Shown piece after piece: positions 5,314-13,434 of a DNA stretch of 23,687 nt. Location: contig CAUGSS010000037.1 of NCBI GenBank assembly GCA_959602365.1, positions 1 through 23,687 of the forward strand, read 5' to 3'. The notes below the pieces were generated by a model, which was not told the origin of the DNA, did no database searches, and was given only the letters and a program-made list of their open reading frames with translations. The translations under genes were made by a program, and so were the position numbers. The DNA is from an uncultured Eubacteriales bacterium. GTDB lineage: Bacteria; Bacillota; Clostridia; Oscillospirales; Oscillospiraceae. Position 1 is the first letter of the stretch; every line of letters begins with the position of its first letter.

Positions 5314-6723
5314 ATGACCGGGAAAAAGAAAATGATCATTGCCGCCATCGCTGTGGTCGTTCTGGCCGCAGCGGGAGTAGCACTGTGGCTGCTGCTCCGG
5401 GGCGGCTCTGGCAGCGAGGGGGGCGTCTACGTCCAGCCCGTCAGCGATGTCAATGCTGCCGGCACGGGGCTGGCCAACCGTTACAGCGGCATCATCGAGA
5501 CCCAGCAGACAGAGAATGTGGAGTTCGACTCCTCCAAGCAGCTCAGCGAATTGGTGGTGGCAGAGGGAGACCATGTGGCCAAGGGGGATCCGCTGTTCAC
5601 CTATGACACCCAGAGCACCCAGCTGCAGATTCAGCAGGCCCAGCTGGAGATTGAACGGATGAACACCACCATCTCCAACAACAACACCCAGATCTCCCAG
5701 CTGCAGCGGGACATGAACGCCGCCTCCTCCGCCGACAAGCCGGGGTTCTCCGCTCAAATCCTGCAGCTGCAGGCGGATAACGCCCAGGCGGAATACGACA
5801 TCAAATCGAAACAGGCGGAGATCGACAAGCTCAACGCGGCCATCGACAGCGCCACCGTCACTGCTGGAATGGACGGCACCGTGGAGTCCATCGCCGATCT
5901 GGAGACACTGCTTGCAGGAGGGATAACCAATCCAGACGGAACTCAGAGCACCACTTATATCACCATCCTGGCCGACGGAGACTACCGGGTCAAAGGCAGC
6001 GTCAGTGAGCAGAACATCTATGAGCTCTCCGAAGGCATGTCGGTGATCGTCCGTTCCCGGGTGGATGAGAATCAGACCTGGAGCGGCACCATTTCCTCCA
6101 TCGACACCCAGGCAGAGAGCAACAACAATAATATGTACTCTTCTTCCGGAGAGTCCGCCTCCAGTTATGCCTTCTATGTGGATCTGGCCAGCATTGACGG
6201 TCTGATGCTGGGCCAGCATGTGACCATTGAAATGGACTACGGCCAGGGCACCCCCAAGGAGGGGATCTGGCTGAGCAGCGGCTGGATCACCCAGCAGGAG
6301 GACGGCACGGCCTACGTCTGGGCCGCCAAATCCGGCGGCGCCCGGCTGGAACAGCGCACCGTGGAGCTGGGTGAGTATGACAGCAACATGGACGAGTATC
6401 AGATTCTCTCCGGTCTGGAGACCAGCGATTATCTGGCCTGGCCCGATGCGGACTGCGTGGCCGGCGCTCCCACCACCACAGAAATCGTTTTGGAGGATGA
6501 CATGACCGGGGACGGCGCCCTGGACGGCAGCATGGGCGGAGACGCCGTGATTGACGACGGCATGACCGTGGACGACGGCATGGCTGTCGGCGACGGAACC
6601 ACATCAGATGCCGGCGCCACCGCTGACGACGGAACTGCGGCAGATGCCGACGCCAATATGGAAAGCAGCTCTGTGGAACCCTCCACCGAGGATACCGCTG
6701 CCAGCACTGCGGCGCTGGGCTGA
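5314..6723 (+). CDS. Membrane fusion protein (HlyD/MacA type), first of two in the operon
   Basis: A 469-residue protein anchored by one N-terminal membrane segment (residues 7-28, after MTGKKK). The start ATG is chosen for its site AGAGGTGA 5 nt upstream. It has the membrane fusion layout: first half of the lipoyl-like barrel (LSELVVAEGDHVAKGDPLFTYD, residues 77-98), a coiled-coil hairpin rich in Gln and Leu (about 101-178), the second barrel half (ATVTAGMDGTVESI), then beta-barrel domains to about 390. The last 75 residues are a low-complexity tail of Asp, Gly, Ala, Ser and Thr with recurring DDGMT/DDGTA units. In Gram-positive bacteria such proteins work with a MacB/FtsX permease and ATPase, as in YknXYZ, to export peptides or toxic compounds. 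First gene of a four-gene operon, 16 nt ahead of the ATPase. Confidence 0.88.
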   Translation: MTGKKKMIIAAIAVVVLAAAGVALWLLLRGGSGSEGGVYVQPVSDVNAAGTGLANRYSGIIETQQTENVEFDSSKQLSELVVAEGDHVAKGDPLFTYDTQSTQLQIQQAQLEIERMNTTISNNNTQISQLQRDMNAASSADKPGFSAQILQLQADNAQAEYDIKSKQAEIDKLNAAIDSATVTAGMDGTVESIADLETLLAGGITNPDGTQSTTYITILADGDYRVKGSVSEQNIYELSEGMSVIVRSRVDENQTWSGTISSIDTQAESNNNNMYSSSGESASSYAFYVDLASIDGLMLGQHVTIEMDYGQGTPKEGIWLSSGWITQQEDGTAYVWAAKSGGARLEQRTVELGEYDSNMDEYQILSGLETSDYLAWPDADCVAGAPTTTEIVLEDDMTGDGALDGSMGGDAVIDDGMTVDDGMAVGDGTTSDAGATADDGTAADADANMESSSVEPSTEDTAASTAALG

Positions 6724-6739
6724 AGAAGGGGGGACAATT

Positions 6740-7426
6740 ATGATCCTGGACCTTCAAGGCATCAACAAGAGCTACGGCGAGGGCAAGCTGGAGGTGCCCG
6801 TGCTGTTTGACATCTCCCTCCAGGTGGATGCAGGGGAATATGTCGCCATTATGGGCCCCTCCGGCTCCGGTAAATCCACTCTGATGAATATCATCGGCTG
6901 TCTGGATGTACCCACTTCGGGAACTTATATTCTGGACGGTGAGAATGTGGCCGGGCACAGCGACGCTGAACTCTCCCGGCTGCGCAACCGCACCGTGGGA
7001 TTTGTCTTTCAAAACTTCAACCTGCTCCCCCGGGAGACCGCGCTGGACAATGTGGCCCTGCCCATGCTCTACGCCGGCGTGCGCCGGAAGGAACGGCTTC
7101 AGCGGGCCCGGGAAACCCTGGAACGGGTGGGGCTGGGTGACCGGCTCGATTTCAAGCCCACCCAGCTCTCCGGCGGCCAGAAACAGCGGGTGGCCATTGC
7201 CCGGGCCATGGTGATGAAACCCAAGCTGCTGCTGGCCGACGAGCCCACCGGCGCACTGGACACCGCCTCCGGCGAGCAGATCATGGAGCTGTTCCGCCAG
7301 CTCAACGAAGAGGGCGTCACCATCGTCATGATCACCCATGAAAGCGAGATTGCCAGACACGCCCATCGGCAGCTGCTGATCCGGGACGGCCGGCTCTCAC
7401 CCCGGGAGGGAGGCGAAGCACTGTGA
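6740..7426 (+). CDS. ABC transporter ATPase, MacB/LolD/YknY type
   Basis: A 228-residue ATPase of normal length for the family. Walker A is GPSGSGKST (39-47), the Q-loop Gln is 91 (VFQNFNLLP), the signature is LSGGQKQRVAIARA (143-156), Walker B is LLLADEPTGALD (163-174) and the switch His is 200 (THE). The combination CLDVPTSG, VFQNFNLLPRETALDNV and ADEPTGALD is typical of the MacB/LolD group that drives mechanotransmission permeases. The ATG at 6740 has AAGGGGGGA 5-6 nt upstream. An in-frame extension to 6608 would lie inside the preceding gene and is rejected. The stop overlaps the GTG start of the next gene by 4 nt. It should power the permease encoded at 9221. Confidence 0.95.
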   Translation: MILDLQGINKSYGEGKLEVPVLFDISLQVDAGEYVAIMGPSGSGKSTLMNIIGCLDVPTSGTYILDGENVAGHSDAELSRLRNRTVGFVFQNFNLLPRETALDNVALPMLYAGVRRKERLQRARETLERVGLGDRLDFKPTQLSGGQKQRVAIARAMVMKPKLLLADEPTGALDTASGEQIMELFRQLNEEGVTIVMITHESEIARHAHRQLLIRDGRLSPREGGEAL

Positions 7427-9204
7427 GCAAGGCGAGCAAAAAGCGCAGAATCTGGATTCCCATTCTGGCCGTCGTACTGGCCGCCGCTCTGGTGGCTGGT
7501 GGTGTGGCCATCTGGCGGAGTGCCACCGGCAAAGCGGTGGCAGTCTATCCCGTGATGAACATCTATGACACTTACTGGGGAGATGACATCTCTCTGAGCG
7601 GCAACGTGTCCACCGGCTCGGTGCAGAACGTGGCCCTGCGGGACAGCCTGATTGAATCCATCAATGTCCAGGTGGGAGATACGGTGTCCGCCGGAGACGT
7701 GCTGATGGTGTACGACACCACCTCCTTTGAACTCACTCTCCAGTCAGACCGGGCCAAGATTGCAGTGCTGGAGAGCAACATTCAGCAGACCAACCGGGAC
7801 ATCAGCAAGTATCGCTCCCTGCGCCCCTCGGAGGAGGCCCCTCAGCCCACGGAAGAGGTCATTGACCACGGCCCGCTGAACATCCGCGCCACAGTGGATG
7901 CCAGCCACTTCACCGGAGACGGCCAGGTCTTCCAGTGCACCGGGGACACCGTGGTCACCGCCGCCTTCCTGCAGCAGCTGCGCGCCAGCGGCGCCAGCGT
8001 GGAATTCCAGCTCTATGAGGACAACCTGCTCTACGGCAGCTGGATAGTGGACGGCAGCGTCCTGCCCACCACCCGGGTAGAGTATATCCCTGTTGAGGCC
8101 CCGCCTCCCACCCCCTCGGATCCGGAGGACGGTTCCTCTGAGGGCACCGATCCCGGCACCGGGACAGACACCCCGGGGGACGGAGATCCCTCCGGCGAAG
8201 GGGAGGACAGCGGCACCCCCGACGAGCCCGCTGCATCCTCTGAAACCTCCGCCTCGGCGCAGACCACTTATATCCGGCAAGAAGTGGAGGCCCTGGACAG
8301 CGACTGGACCCTGGGCGGAAACCTGATCTTTACCGGCGACGGCGTCTCTGTGGATCTGTCCGCCGAATCCGCCGGTTACGGCCAGTTCGTCTCTTGCTCC
8401 CCCACGGAGTACCAGCAGTATGAGACCATCTACCATGACAACTATGTCCCCGACGGCTCGGAAAACTATATGTACTCCCGGGAGGAGCTCAAACAGATGA
8501 TCCAGCAGGCGGAGCAGGAACTGGCCTCTTACCAGCTGGATCTGCAGGCGGCCCAGCTCACCTATCAGCAGGATCAGCTGGTGAGCCAGACCGGTGAGGT
8601 CACCGCCACCATCGACGGCACCGTGACAGAAGTGAAAGATGCAGCTGCCCTGGCTTCCGGCGATACCCTGATTTCGGTCAAAGGGACGGAAAACTACACC
8701 ATCACCGCCTATATCAGCGAGATGAATCTGAGCAAGGTGGCCGTAGGAGACAGCCTGAGCGCTTACACCTATGAGAGCGGCAACAACGTCATGGCTACCA
8801 TCACGGAAATCGGCGACACCCCGGCGGACTATTACAGCTATGGTATGGAAAACCCCAATAACTCCTACTATCCCATTACCGCCGCGGTGGAGGACCAGGA
8901 GGTGGAGCTGACCGTGGGCGAGTGGTGCGACGTCACCCTGATGTCCAGTTCGGACGGCGCCGAGTCCCAGGCCATCTACCTGCCGCTGATGTATGTGCGC
9001 AGTGACGACGGAGGCAGCTATGTGATGCTGGCCGACGAAAACAACCGTCTGAAAAAGCAGTATGTCCGCACCGGCAAGACCCTCTGGGGTTCCTCCATCG
9101 AAATCAAGAGCGGGGTGTCTCTGGAGGATCGGGTGGCCTTCCCCTACGGCAAGTCGGTTCGGGAGGGCGCACGGATCACAGATCAGGATTATCCACAATA
9201 CTAA
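7423..9204 (+). CDS. Enlarged membrane fusion protein with inserted extracytoplasmic region
   Basis: A 593-residue protein starting at GTG (GTGAGCAAG), overlapping the ATPase stop by 4 nt and preceded by GGGAGGGAGGCG. There is one membrane segment at residues 11-31. Barrel halves are visible at residues 72-98 (IESINVQVGDTVSAGDVLMVYD) and 390-420 (GEVTATIDGTVTEV), with later beta domains to the C-terminus. The two coiled-coil helices are at about 101-130 and 351-388. Instead of a short hairpin tip, about 220 residues lie between them. These are a folded-looking segment (150-222), a Pro/Asp/Ser/Thr/Gly-rich linker (225-282, no hydrophobics) and a second beta-like segment (283-350). Typical fusion proteins are 350-480 residues. 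The insert sits where partner proteins normally dock, so it may bind a cell-surface partner or substrate, which is inference. Confidence 0.85.
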   Translation: MSKASKKRRIWIPILAVVLAAALVAGGVAIWRSATGKAVAVYPVMNIYDTYWGDDISLSGNVSTGSVQNVALRDSLIESINVQVGDTVSAGDVLMVYDTTSFELTLQSDRAKIAVLESNIQQTNRDISKYRSLRPSEEAPQPTEEVIDHGPLNIRATVDASHFTGDGQVFQCTGDTVVTAAFLQQLRASGASVEFQLYEDNLLYGSWIVDGSVLPTTRVEYIPVEAPPPTPSDPEDGSSEGTDPGTGTDTPGDGDPSGEGEDSGTPDEPAASSETSASAQTTYIRQEVEALDSDWTLGGNLIFTGDGVSVDLSAESAGYGQFVSCSPTEYQQYETIYHDNYVPDGSENYMYSREELKQMIQQAEQELASYQLDLQAAQLTYQQDQLVSQTGEVTATIDGTVTEVKDAAALASGDTLISVKGTENYTITAYISEMNLSKVAVGDSLSAYTYESGNNVMATITEIGDTPADYYSYGMENPNNSYYPITAAVEDQEVELTVGEWCDVTLMSSSDGAESQAIYLPLMYVRSDDGGSYVMLADENNRLKKQYVRTGKTLWGSSIEIKSGVSLEDRVAFPYGKSVREGARITDQDYPQY

Positions 9205-9220
9205 GGGAGGGCGAAAGGTT

Positions 9221-10477
9221 ATGTTAGAAAATATCCGCCTTTCCCTGAAAGGCATCTGGTCCCATAAAATGCGGTCTTTTCTGACCATGCTGGGCATTAT
9301 CATTGGCATTGCCGCCATCATCGCCATCGTGTCCACCATCAAGGGCACCAATGAGCAGATTAAAAACAATCTGATCGGCTCCGGCACCAATACCGTCACC
9401 ATTCAGCTCTACCAGGACAACTGGCCTGCCGACTTCAGCTATACCACTCCGCCCCCCGGCATCCCGGCCTTTGACGACTCCGTCAAGAAGGAGATTCAGA
9501 ATCTGGACGGGGTGGCCCAGGTCAGCTTTCTGCACATGCGGAATTCCTGTGACAGCCTGTACTATCTGAACAACAGCATGACCAGCTGCTCGGTGTACGG
9601 CATTGACGACACCTACCTCTCCACGGCCGGACTCCAGGTCACCCAGGGCCGGGGCTTCTCGCAGGCCGATCTGACCGGCAGCAAAAAGGTGTGCCTCATC
9701 GACGAAACCGCATGCTCTACCGGTTTTGACAGCAACAATCCCGTGGGCAAGGTCGTCGACATCATGGGCGAACCCTTCACCGTTGTGGGCGTTGTCAGCC
9801 AGAAGAGCAAATTTGAGCCGGTGATCAACTCCATCGAAGACTACTACACCTATGTGAACACCTCCTCGGGCACGGTATACATTCCCGATCAGATGTGGCC
9901 GGTGGTCTTCCAATACGATGAGCCTCTGTCCGTCATCGTCCGGGCGGAGAATACCGACGCCATGACCAACGCCGGCAAGCAGACCGCGGACTTGCTCAAC
10001 GGCTATCTGAAGGTCCCCAGCGACTCCACCATCCAGTATCAGAGCAACAACCTGGCCGACGAGGCCAGCCAGCTCCAGCAGCTCTCCTCCTCCACCAACG
10101 CCATGCTGATTGGTATCGCCTCCATCTCTCTGCTGGTGGGCGGCATCGGCGTCATGAACATCATGCTGGTGTCGGTGACAGAGCGCACCCGGGAGATCGG
10201 CCTGAAAAAGGCACTGGGCGCACGACGGCGCACCATCCTGGGACAGTTCCTCACTGAGGCGGCCATGCTCAGCAGCATCGGCGGTGTCCTGGGCATCATT
10301 GCGGGCATCATCCTGGCCAGGGTGATCTCCATGCTGGCCATGGTGCCGGTGGCCATCAGCACACCGTCCATCATTATCGCCGTGCTCTTCTCCATGGTGG
10401 TGGGCATTATCTTCGGACTGGTTCCCTCGGTCAAAGCCGCAAATCTCAATCCCATTGACGCACTGCGCTACGAATAA
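9221..10477 (+). CDS. MacB/FtsX-family ABC permease
   Basis: A 418-residue membrane protein with the MacB_PCD plus FtsX layout. TM1 is at residues 20-42 (FLTMLGIIIGIAAIIAIVSTI), followed by a large extracytoplasmic domain (about 45-290). Three further helices lie near 295-318, 350-374 and 382-402. The conserved cytoplasmic motif RTREIGLKKALGARRRTIL and the C-terminal NLNPIDALRYE are both present. The ATG at 9221 has GGGAGGGCGAAAGG upstream. It is the last gene of the operon, 16 nt after the second fusion protein. With the ATPase it should form a mechanotransmission exporter of peptides, lipids or antimicrobials. No substrate gene is nearby. Confidence 0.93.
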   Translation: MLENIRLSLKGIWSHKMRSFLTMLGIIIGIAAIIAIVSTIKGTNEQIKNNLIGSGTNTVTIQLYQDNWPADFSYTTPPPGIPAFDDSVKKEIQNLDGVAQVSFLHMRNSCDSLYYLNNSMTSCSVYGIDDTYLSTAGLQVTQGRGFSQADLTGSKKVCLIDETACSTGFDSNNPVGKVVDIMGEPFTVVGVVSQKSKFEPVINSIEDYYTYVNTSSGTVYIPDQMWPVVFQYDEPLSVIVRAENTDAMTNAGKQTADLLNGYLKVPSDSTIQYQSNNLADEASQLQQLSSSTNAMLIGIASISLLVGGIGVMNIMLVSVTERTREIGLKKALGARRRTILGQFLTEAAMLSSIGGVLGIIAGIILARVISMLAMVPVAISTPSIIIAVLFSMVVGIIFGLVPSVKAANLNPIDALRYE

Positions 10478-10556
10478 GCGGATTTTCCCCAGGCAAAGGC
10501 GGAAAAGAGCGCCAAAACTTGGAAAAACCACTTTTTCCTAAGTCAATTTTAGCCAA

Positions 10557-10585
10557 AGAGGAGGCCGCAAAACGCGGCCTCCTCT
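10557..10585 (+). terminator. Terminator of the efflux operon
   Basis: A 12-bp perfect stem (AGAGGAGGCCGC / GCGGCCTCCTCT) with loop AAAAC, followed by GTCCGTTTCT. The T-run is short. An additional small A/T hairpin (GGAAAAA / TTTTTCC, 10521-10538) precedes it. The 355 nt between 10477 and 10833 hold this terminator, the promoter at 10637-10665 and no gene that I can support. Confidence 0.65.
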
Positions 10586-10636
10586 GTCCGTTTCTACGAA
10601 ACGAAAAAAATGCCTCCCTTCCATCGCCCTCAAGCA

Positions 10637-10665
10637 TTGAATTTTTTGCATTTGTGGGTTAAAAT
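10637..10665 (+). promoter_or_regulatory. Sigma-A promoter of the phosphofructokinase gene
   Basis: TTGAAT (10637-10642), 17-nt spacer, TAAAAT (10660-10665). The leader would be about 160 nt long. TTGACT at 10712 followed by TATTAT has a 24-nt gap and was not preferred. Confidence 0.6.
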
Positions 10666-10832
10666 GACCCCGTATCCAAGAACGATTTTCAGCGTTATAT
10701 CCCAGGTTTTGCTTGACTGCCCACCGCCCCGTCTCCCGGGCATATTATCCAATTCCTGGAAATCCGGACATCCCATGGCACAATGAGATGCCGGACACTC
10801 TCATCTGGTTTGAGCATGAGGAGGTTATGAAC

Positions 10833-11816
10833 ATGGCTGAAGAAAAAAAGATTCGCCGCATTGGAATCCTGACCAGCGGAGGCGACGCCCCCGGCATGAA
10901 TGCCGTTATCCGCGCGGTGACCAGAACCAGCATCGCCAACGGCATCGAGGTACTGGGCATTCTCCACGGCTATGCCGGACTGATCGCCAACGACTTCAAG
11001 GTGCTGACCGCCCGGGATGTGGACGGCCTGCTGATGAAGGGCGGCACCATTCTCTACACCGCCCGCTGCGAGGAGATGTTTGACCCCGAATACCGGCAGA
11101 GGGCCGCGGACAACTGCCGCTTCCTGGGCATTGACGGCCTGGTCTGCTGCGGCGGCGACGGCACCTTCCGGGGCGCGCAGGAGCTGTCCCGGCTGGGGGT
11201 TCCCTGTATCTGCGTCTCCGGCACCATCGACAACGATATTCCCTGCACCGACTACACCATCGGCTTTGACACCGCCTGCAACACCGCCATCACCGCCATC
11301 GACAAACTGCGGGACACCATGCAGTCCCATGCCCGCTGTTCCGTCGTGGAGGTCATGGGCCGCCATCACGGCCACCTGGCCCTGGCTGTGGGCGCCAGCG
11401 TGGGCGCCGCCGCCATCCTGGTCCCGGAGGATCCGGGCAACTTTGAGCAGGACGTGGTGGAAAAGATCCGCACCGGCCGCATCAATGGGCGCAACCACCA
11501 CATCATCATCGTGGCGGAGGGCTATCACATGTCCTGCCAGCAGGTGGCCGACAAGATCGTGGAAGAGACCGGAGTGGACACCCGCATCACCATCCTGGGC
11601 CACGTCCAGCGGGGCGGCTCCCCCACCTCCCAGGACCGGGTTATGGCCATCAAAATGGGCTGCGCCGCAGTTGAGGCCCTGATGGCCGGCAAGGCCCAGC
11701 GGGTCATCGTGCTCCGGGACAACAAAATCATCGATATCGATATTGAAGAGGGCCTGCAGTGCCAGAAGGATTTGGACCGGAACCTGCTGGAGCAGTGCCG
11801 CAGAATGTCTATTTAA
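10833..11816 (+). CDS. pfkA: ATP-dependent 6-phosphofructokinase
   Basis: A 327-residue glycolytic enzyme, close to the usual 320. It phosphorylates fructose 6-phosphate to fructose 1,6-bisphosphate. Visible motifs are LTSGGDAPGMN (13-23), GGDGT (107-111), SGTIDNDIP (129-137) with catalytic Asp133, MGRHHGH (175-181) and GHVQRGGSPTSQDR. Gly at the fourth position of GGDG and Gly before TIDND are the residues that mark ATP use. Pyrophosphate-dependent forms have Asp and Lys there. The ATG at 10833 sits 8 nt after GAGGAGG, and the ATG 6 nt earlier would be too close. SGTIDND instead of the common PGTIDND is a small deviation. It is followed after 37 nt by a DUF6465-type gene, probably in one transcript. 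Confidence 0.95.
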   Translation: MAEEKKIRRIGILTSGGDAPGMNAVIRAVTRTSIANGIEVLGILHGYAGLIANDFKVLTARDVDGLLMKGGTILYTARCEEMFDPEYRQRAADNCRFLGIDGLVCCGGDGTFRGAQELSRLGVPCICVSGTIDNDIPCTDYTIGFDTACNTAITAIDKLRDTMQSHARCSVVEVMGRHHGHLALAVGASVGAAAILVPEDPGNFEQDVVEKIRTGRINGRNHHIIIVAEGYHMSCQQVADKIVEETGVDTRITILGHVQRGGSPTSQDRVMAIKMGCAAVEALMAGKAQRVIVLRDNKIIDIDIEEGLQCQKDLDRNLLEQCRRMSI

Positions 11817-11853
11817 ATCACCCCTGGGCAATTAGAAAGGAGTTTTGTTTCAT

Positions 11854-12255
11854 ATGGCTAAGAAAACCAGCGAAGAGATCTTGGAAGATGTAAAGAAGGC
11901 CACCGACGCCATCGGCGATGCCGCCGCCTCCGTTGTGGATGCTGCCAAGCCCATGGTGAAAAAGGCCCGCAAGGCCGCCGCCCCCACGGTCAAGAAGGCC
12001 GTCAAGGCGGGCACCGAGGCCGCACAGACCGTCAAGGAGACCGCCAAGAAGGTGACCCCCAAGAAGCCGGAGTACTATGTCCAGTTCAACGGCCACGAGA
12101 TCAACATGGACGAGCTGTCCGAGAAGGCCAAGGCTGCCTTCAAGGCGGAGCACAAGCGCACCGCCGTGCTGTCCTGCCGCATCTACCTGAAGCCCGAGGA
12201 CAACGCCGCCTACTATGTGGTCAACGACTCCTTCTTTGGACGCATCGACCTGTAA
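11854..12255 (+). CDS. Lys/Ala-rich protein with C-terminal DUF6465-like domain
   Basis: A 133-residue soluble protein in two parts. Residues 1-72 are a highly charged, Lys/Ala-rich amphipathic helix with repeating KKA/VKKA units, similar in composition to histone H1-like or phasin-like tails. Residues 73-133 form a compact domain (YYVQFNGHEINMDELSEKAKAAF, CRIYLKPEDNAAYYVVND) that I associate with DUF6465 of Clostridia. The ATG at 11854 follows AGAAAGGAG at 11-12 nt, rather far but without a better option (an ATG at 11845 is too close). The function is unknown. DNA or polymer binding by the basic helix is possible. Probably co-transcribed with pfkA, ending at the terminator at 12285. Confidence 0.85.
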   Translation: MAKKTSEEILEDVKKATDAIGDAAASVVDAAKPMVKKARKAAAPTVKKAVKAGTEAAQTVKETAKKVTPKKPEYYVQFNGHEINMDELSEKAKAAFKAEHKRTAVLSCRIYLKPEDNAAYYVVNDSFFGRIDL

Positions 12256-12284
12256 TTTCATTCGAATTCATTCTTCCCAACGCA

Positions 12285-12315
12285 AAAATGGCCGCCCGTA
12301 CGGGGCGGCCATTTT
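12285..12315. terminator. Bidirectional terminator between convergent genes
   Basis: A 13-bp perfect stem (AAAATGGCCGCCC / GGGCGGCCATTTT) with a 5-nt loop. A-run before and T-run after make it work in both directions, ending the DUF6465 gene (plus) and the PTS IIC-like gene (minus). Confidence 0.9.
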
Positions 12316-12326
12316 CCTGTTTTGAT

Positions 12327-13385
12327 TCAGTTGAGCTTCAGGTCCCCTTCCCTGATCCAGCCCAGCCTGCGCTCCGCCAGGCCGAAGAGCCAGGTCAGCA
12401 CTCCGGGCAGAATGAAGCAGATCAGCACCAGCCCGATCCAGTCGAAGGCGGTGATGGCCGCCTTGGTCCCGGCGGCCACGTCGCTGACCCAACCGGTGTA
12501 GACGCCGATCTGGCCCACCAGGCCGCAGGTGCCCATCCCCGAGGACACCGGGGCGCCGTTCATCTCCAGGTGAAAGACGCAGGTGGCCAGGGGGCCGGTG
12601 ATGGCACTGGTCAGGGTGGGGGCGATCCAGATCCGGGGGTTGCGGACGATATTGCCCATCTGGAGCATGGAGGTGCCCAGCCCCTGGCTGACCAGCCCGC
12701 CCCAGCGGTTCTCCCGGAAGGACATGATGGCAAAACCCACCATCTGGGCGCAGCAGCCTGCCACGGCGGCCCCTCCGGCCAGGCCGGTGAGGCCCAGTGC
12801 GGCGCAGATGGCCGCCGAGGAGATGGGCAGGGTCAGGGCCACCCCCACCAGGACGGAGACCACCACGCCCATCAGGAAGGGCTGCAGCTCAGTGGCCCAC
12901 ATGATGAGCTGGCCCACCCAGCTGGCGGCGGTGCCGATGGGGGGCGCGATCAGCGTGGACAGGGCCACGCCCACAAAGATGGTGACGGCGGGGGTGACCA
13001 GAATGTCGATCTTGGTCTCCTTACTCACCGCCTTGCCGCATTCAGCGGCCACAATGGCGATGACCAGCACTGCCAGGGGGCCGCCCGCCCCGCCCAGACC
13101 GTTGGCGGCGGAGCCCACCGCCACCAGAGAGAAGAGCACCAGGGGCGGACACCGCAGGGCGTAGCCGATGGCCACCGCCATGGCGGGGCCGGACATGGCG
13201 GTGGCATAGCCGCCGATGGTGACCAGGTAGTCAATGCCGAACTGCTGGCCCACGGTGTTGATGATGGTGCCGATCAGCAGCGAGCAGAACAGGCCCTGGG
13301 CCATGGCCCCCAGGGCGTCAATGCCATAGCGCCGGGCCGAGATCTCAATGTCTTTGCGCTTTAAAAACGCTTTGACTTTGTTCAT
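12327..13385 (-). CDS. PTS transporter subunit IIC-like membrane protein (PTS_EIIC_2 type), orphan
   Basis: A 352-residue, highly hydrophobic protein with about ten predicted membrane segments rich in Gly and Ala. Features such as YGIDALGAMAQGLFCSLLIGTI, GGYATAMSGPAMAVAIGYAL, NGLGGAGGPLAV and APTLTSAITGPLAT are characteristic of the PTS_EIIC_2 family in Firmicutes. No IIA or IIB component is adjacent, which is usual for this family. Transport by the phosphotransferase mechanism is therefore uncertain, and substrates are not known to me. The ATG at 13385 has GAGGGGGA 7-8 nt upstream. A cluster of TGTCA elements lies just before it, and the strong shared terminator lies 12 nt after it. Confidence 0.85.
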   Translation of the reverse strand: MNKVKAFLKRKDIEISARRYGIDALGAMAQGLFCSLLIGTIINTVGQQFGIDYLVTIGGYATAMSGPAMAVAIGYALRCPPLVLFSLVAVGSAANGLGGAGGPLAVLVIAIVAAECGKAVSKETKIDILVTPAVTIFVGVALSTLIAPPIGTAASWVGQLIMWATELQPFLMGVVVSVLVGVALTLPISSAAICAALGLTGLAGGAAVAGCCAQMVGFAIMSFRENRWGGLVSQGLGTSMLQMGNIVRNPRIWIAPTLTSAITGPLATCVFHLEMNGAPVSSGMGTCGLVGQIGVYTGWVSDVAAGTKAAITAFDWIGLVLICFILPGVLTWLFGLAERRLGWIREGDLKLN

Positions 13386-13403
13386 ATGGGAATCCCCCTC
13401 ATT

Positions 13404-13434
13404 ATGTCATATACTGTCTTGACATGTAATGTCA
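13404..13434 (-). promoter_or_regulatory. TGTCA/TGACA repeat cluster at the IIC promoter
   Basis: Half-sites TGTCA (13405-13409), TGTC (13415-13418), TGACA (13420-13424) and TGTCA (13430-13434) sit 20-50 nt before the IIC start. They include the palindrome TGACATGTAATGTCA (13420-13434) and TGTCTTGACA. On the minus strand TATATG and CATAAT are possible -10 boxes, but no clear -35 is seen. Probably an operator region with an unknown regulator. Confidence 0.45.

Noticed and set aside
5194..6219. Minus-strand frame of 341 codons opposite the first fusion protein
   Set aside because: Antisense shadow. The repetitive Gly/Val/Leu/Asp composition and lack of a ribosome binding site argue against it.
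7744..10531. Long minus-strand open frames opposite the second fusion protein and the permease
   Set aside because: They mirror well-supported genes with good ribosome binding sites. The translations are low-complexity Gly/Val/His/Asp strings.
10712..10756. TTGACT followed by TATTAT upstream of pfkA as a promoter
   Set aside because: The gap of 24 nt is too long for sigma-A. The pair at 10637-10665 has exact 17-nt spacing.
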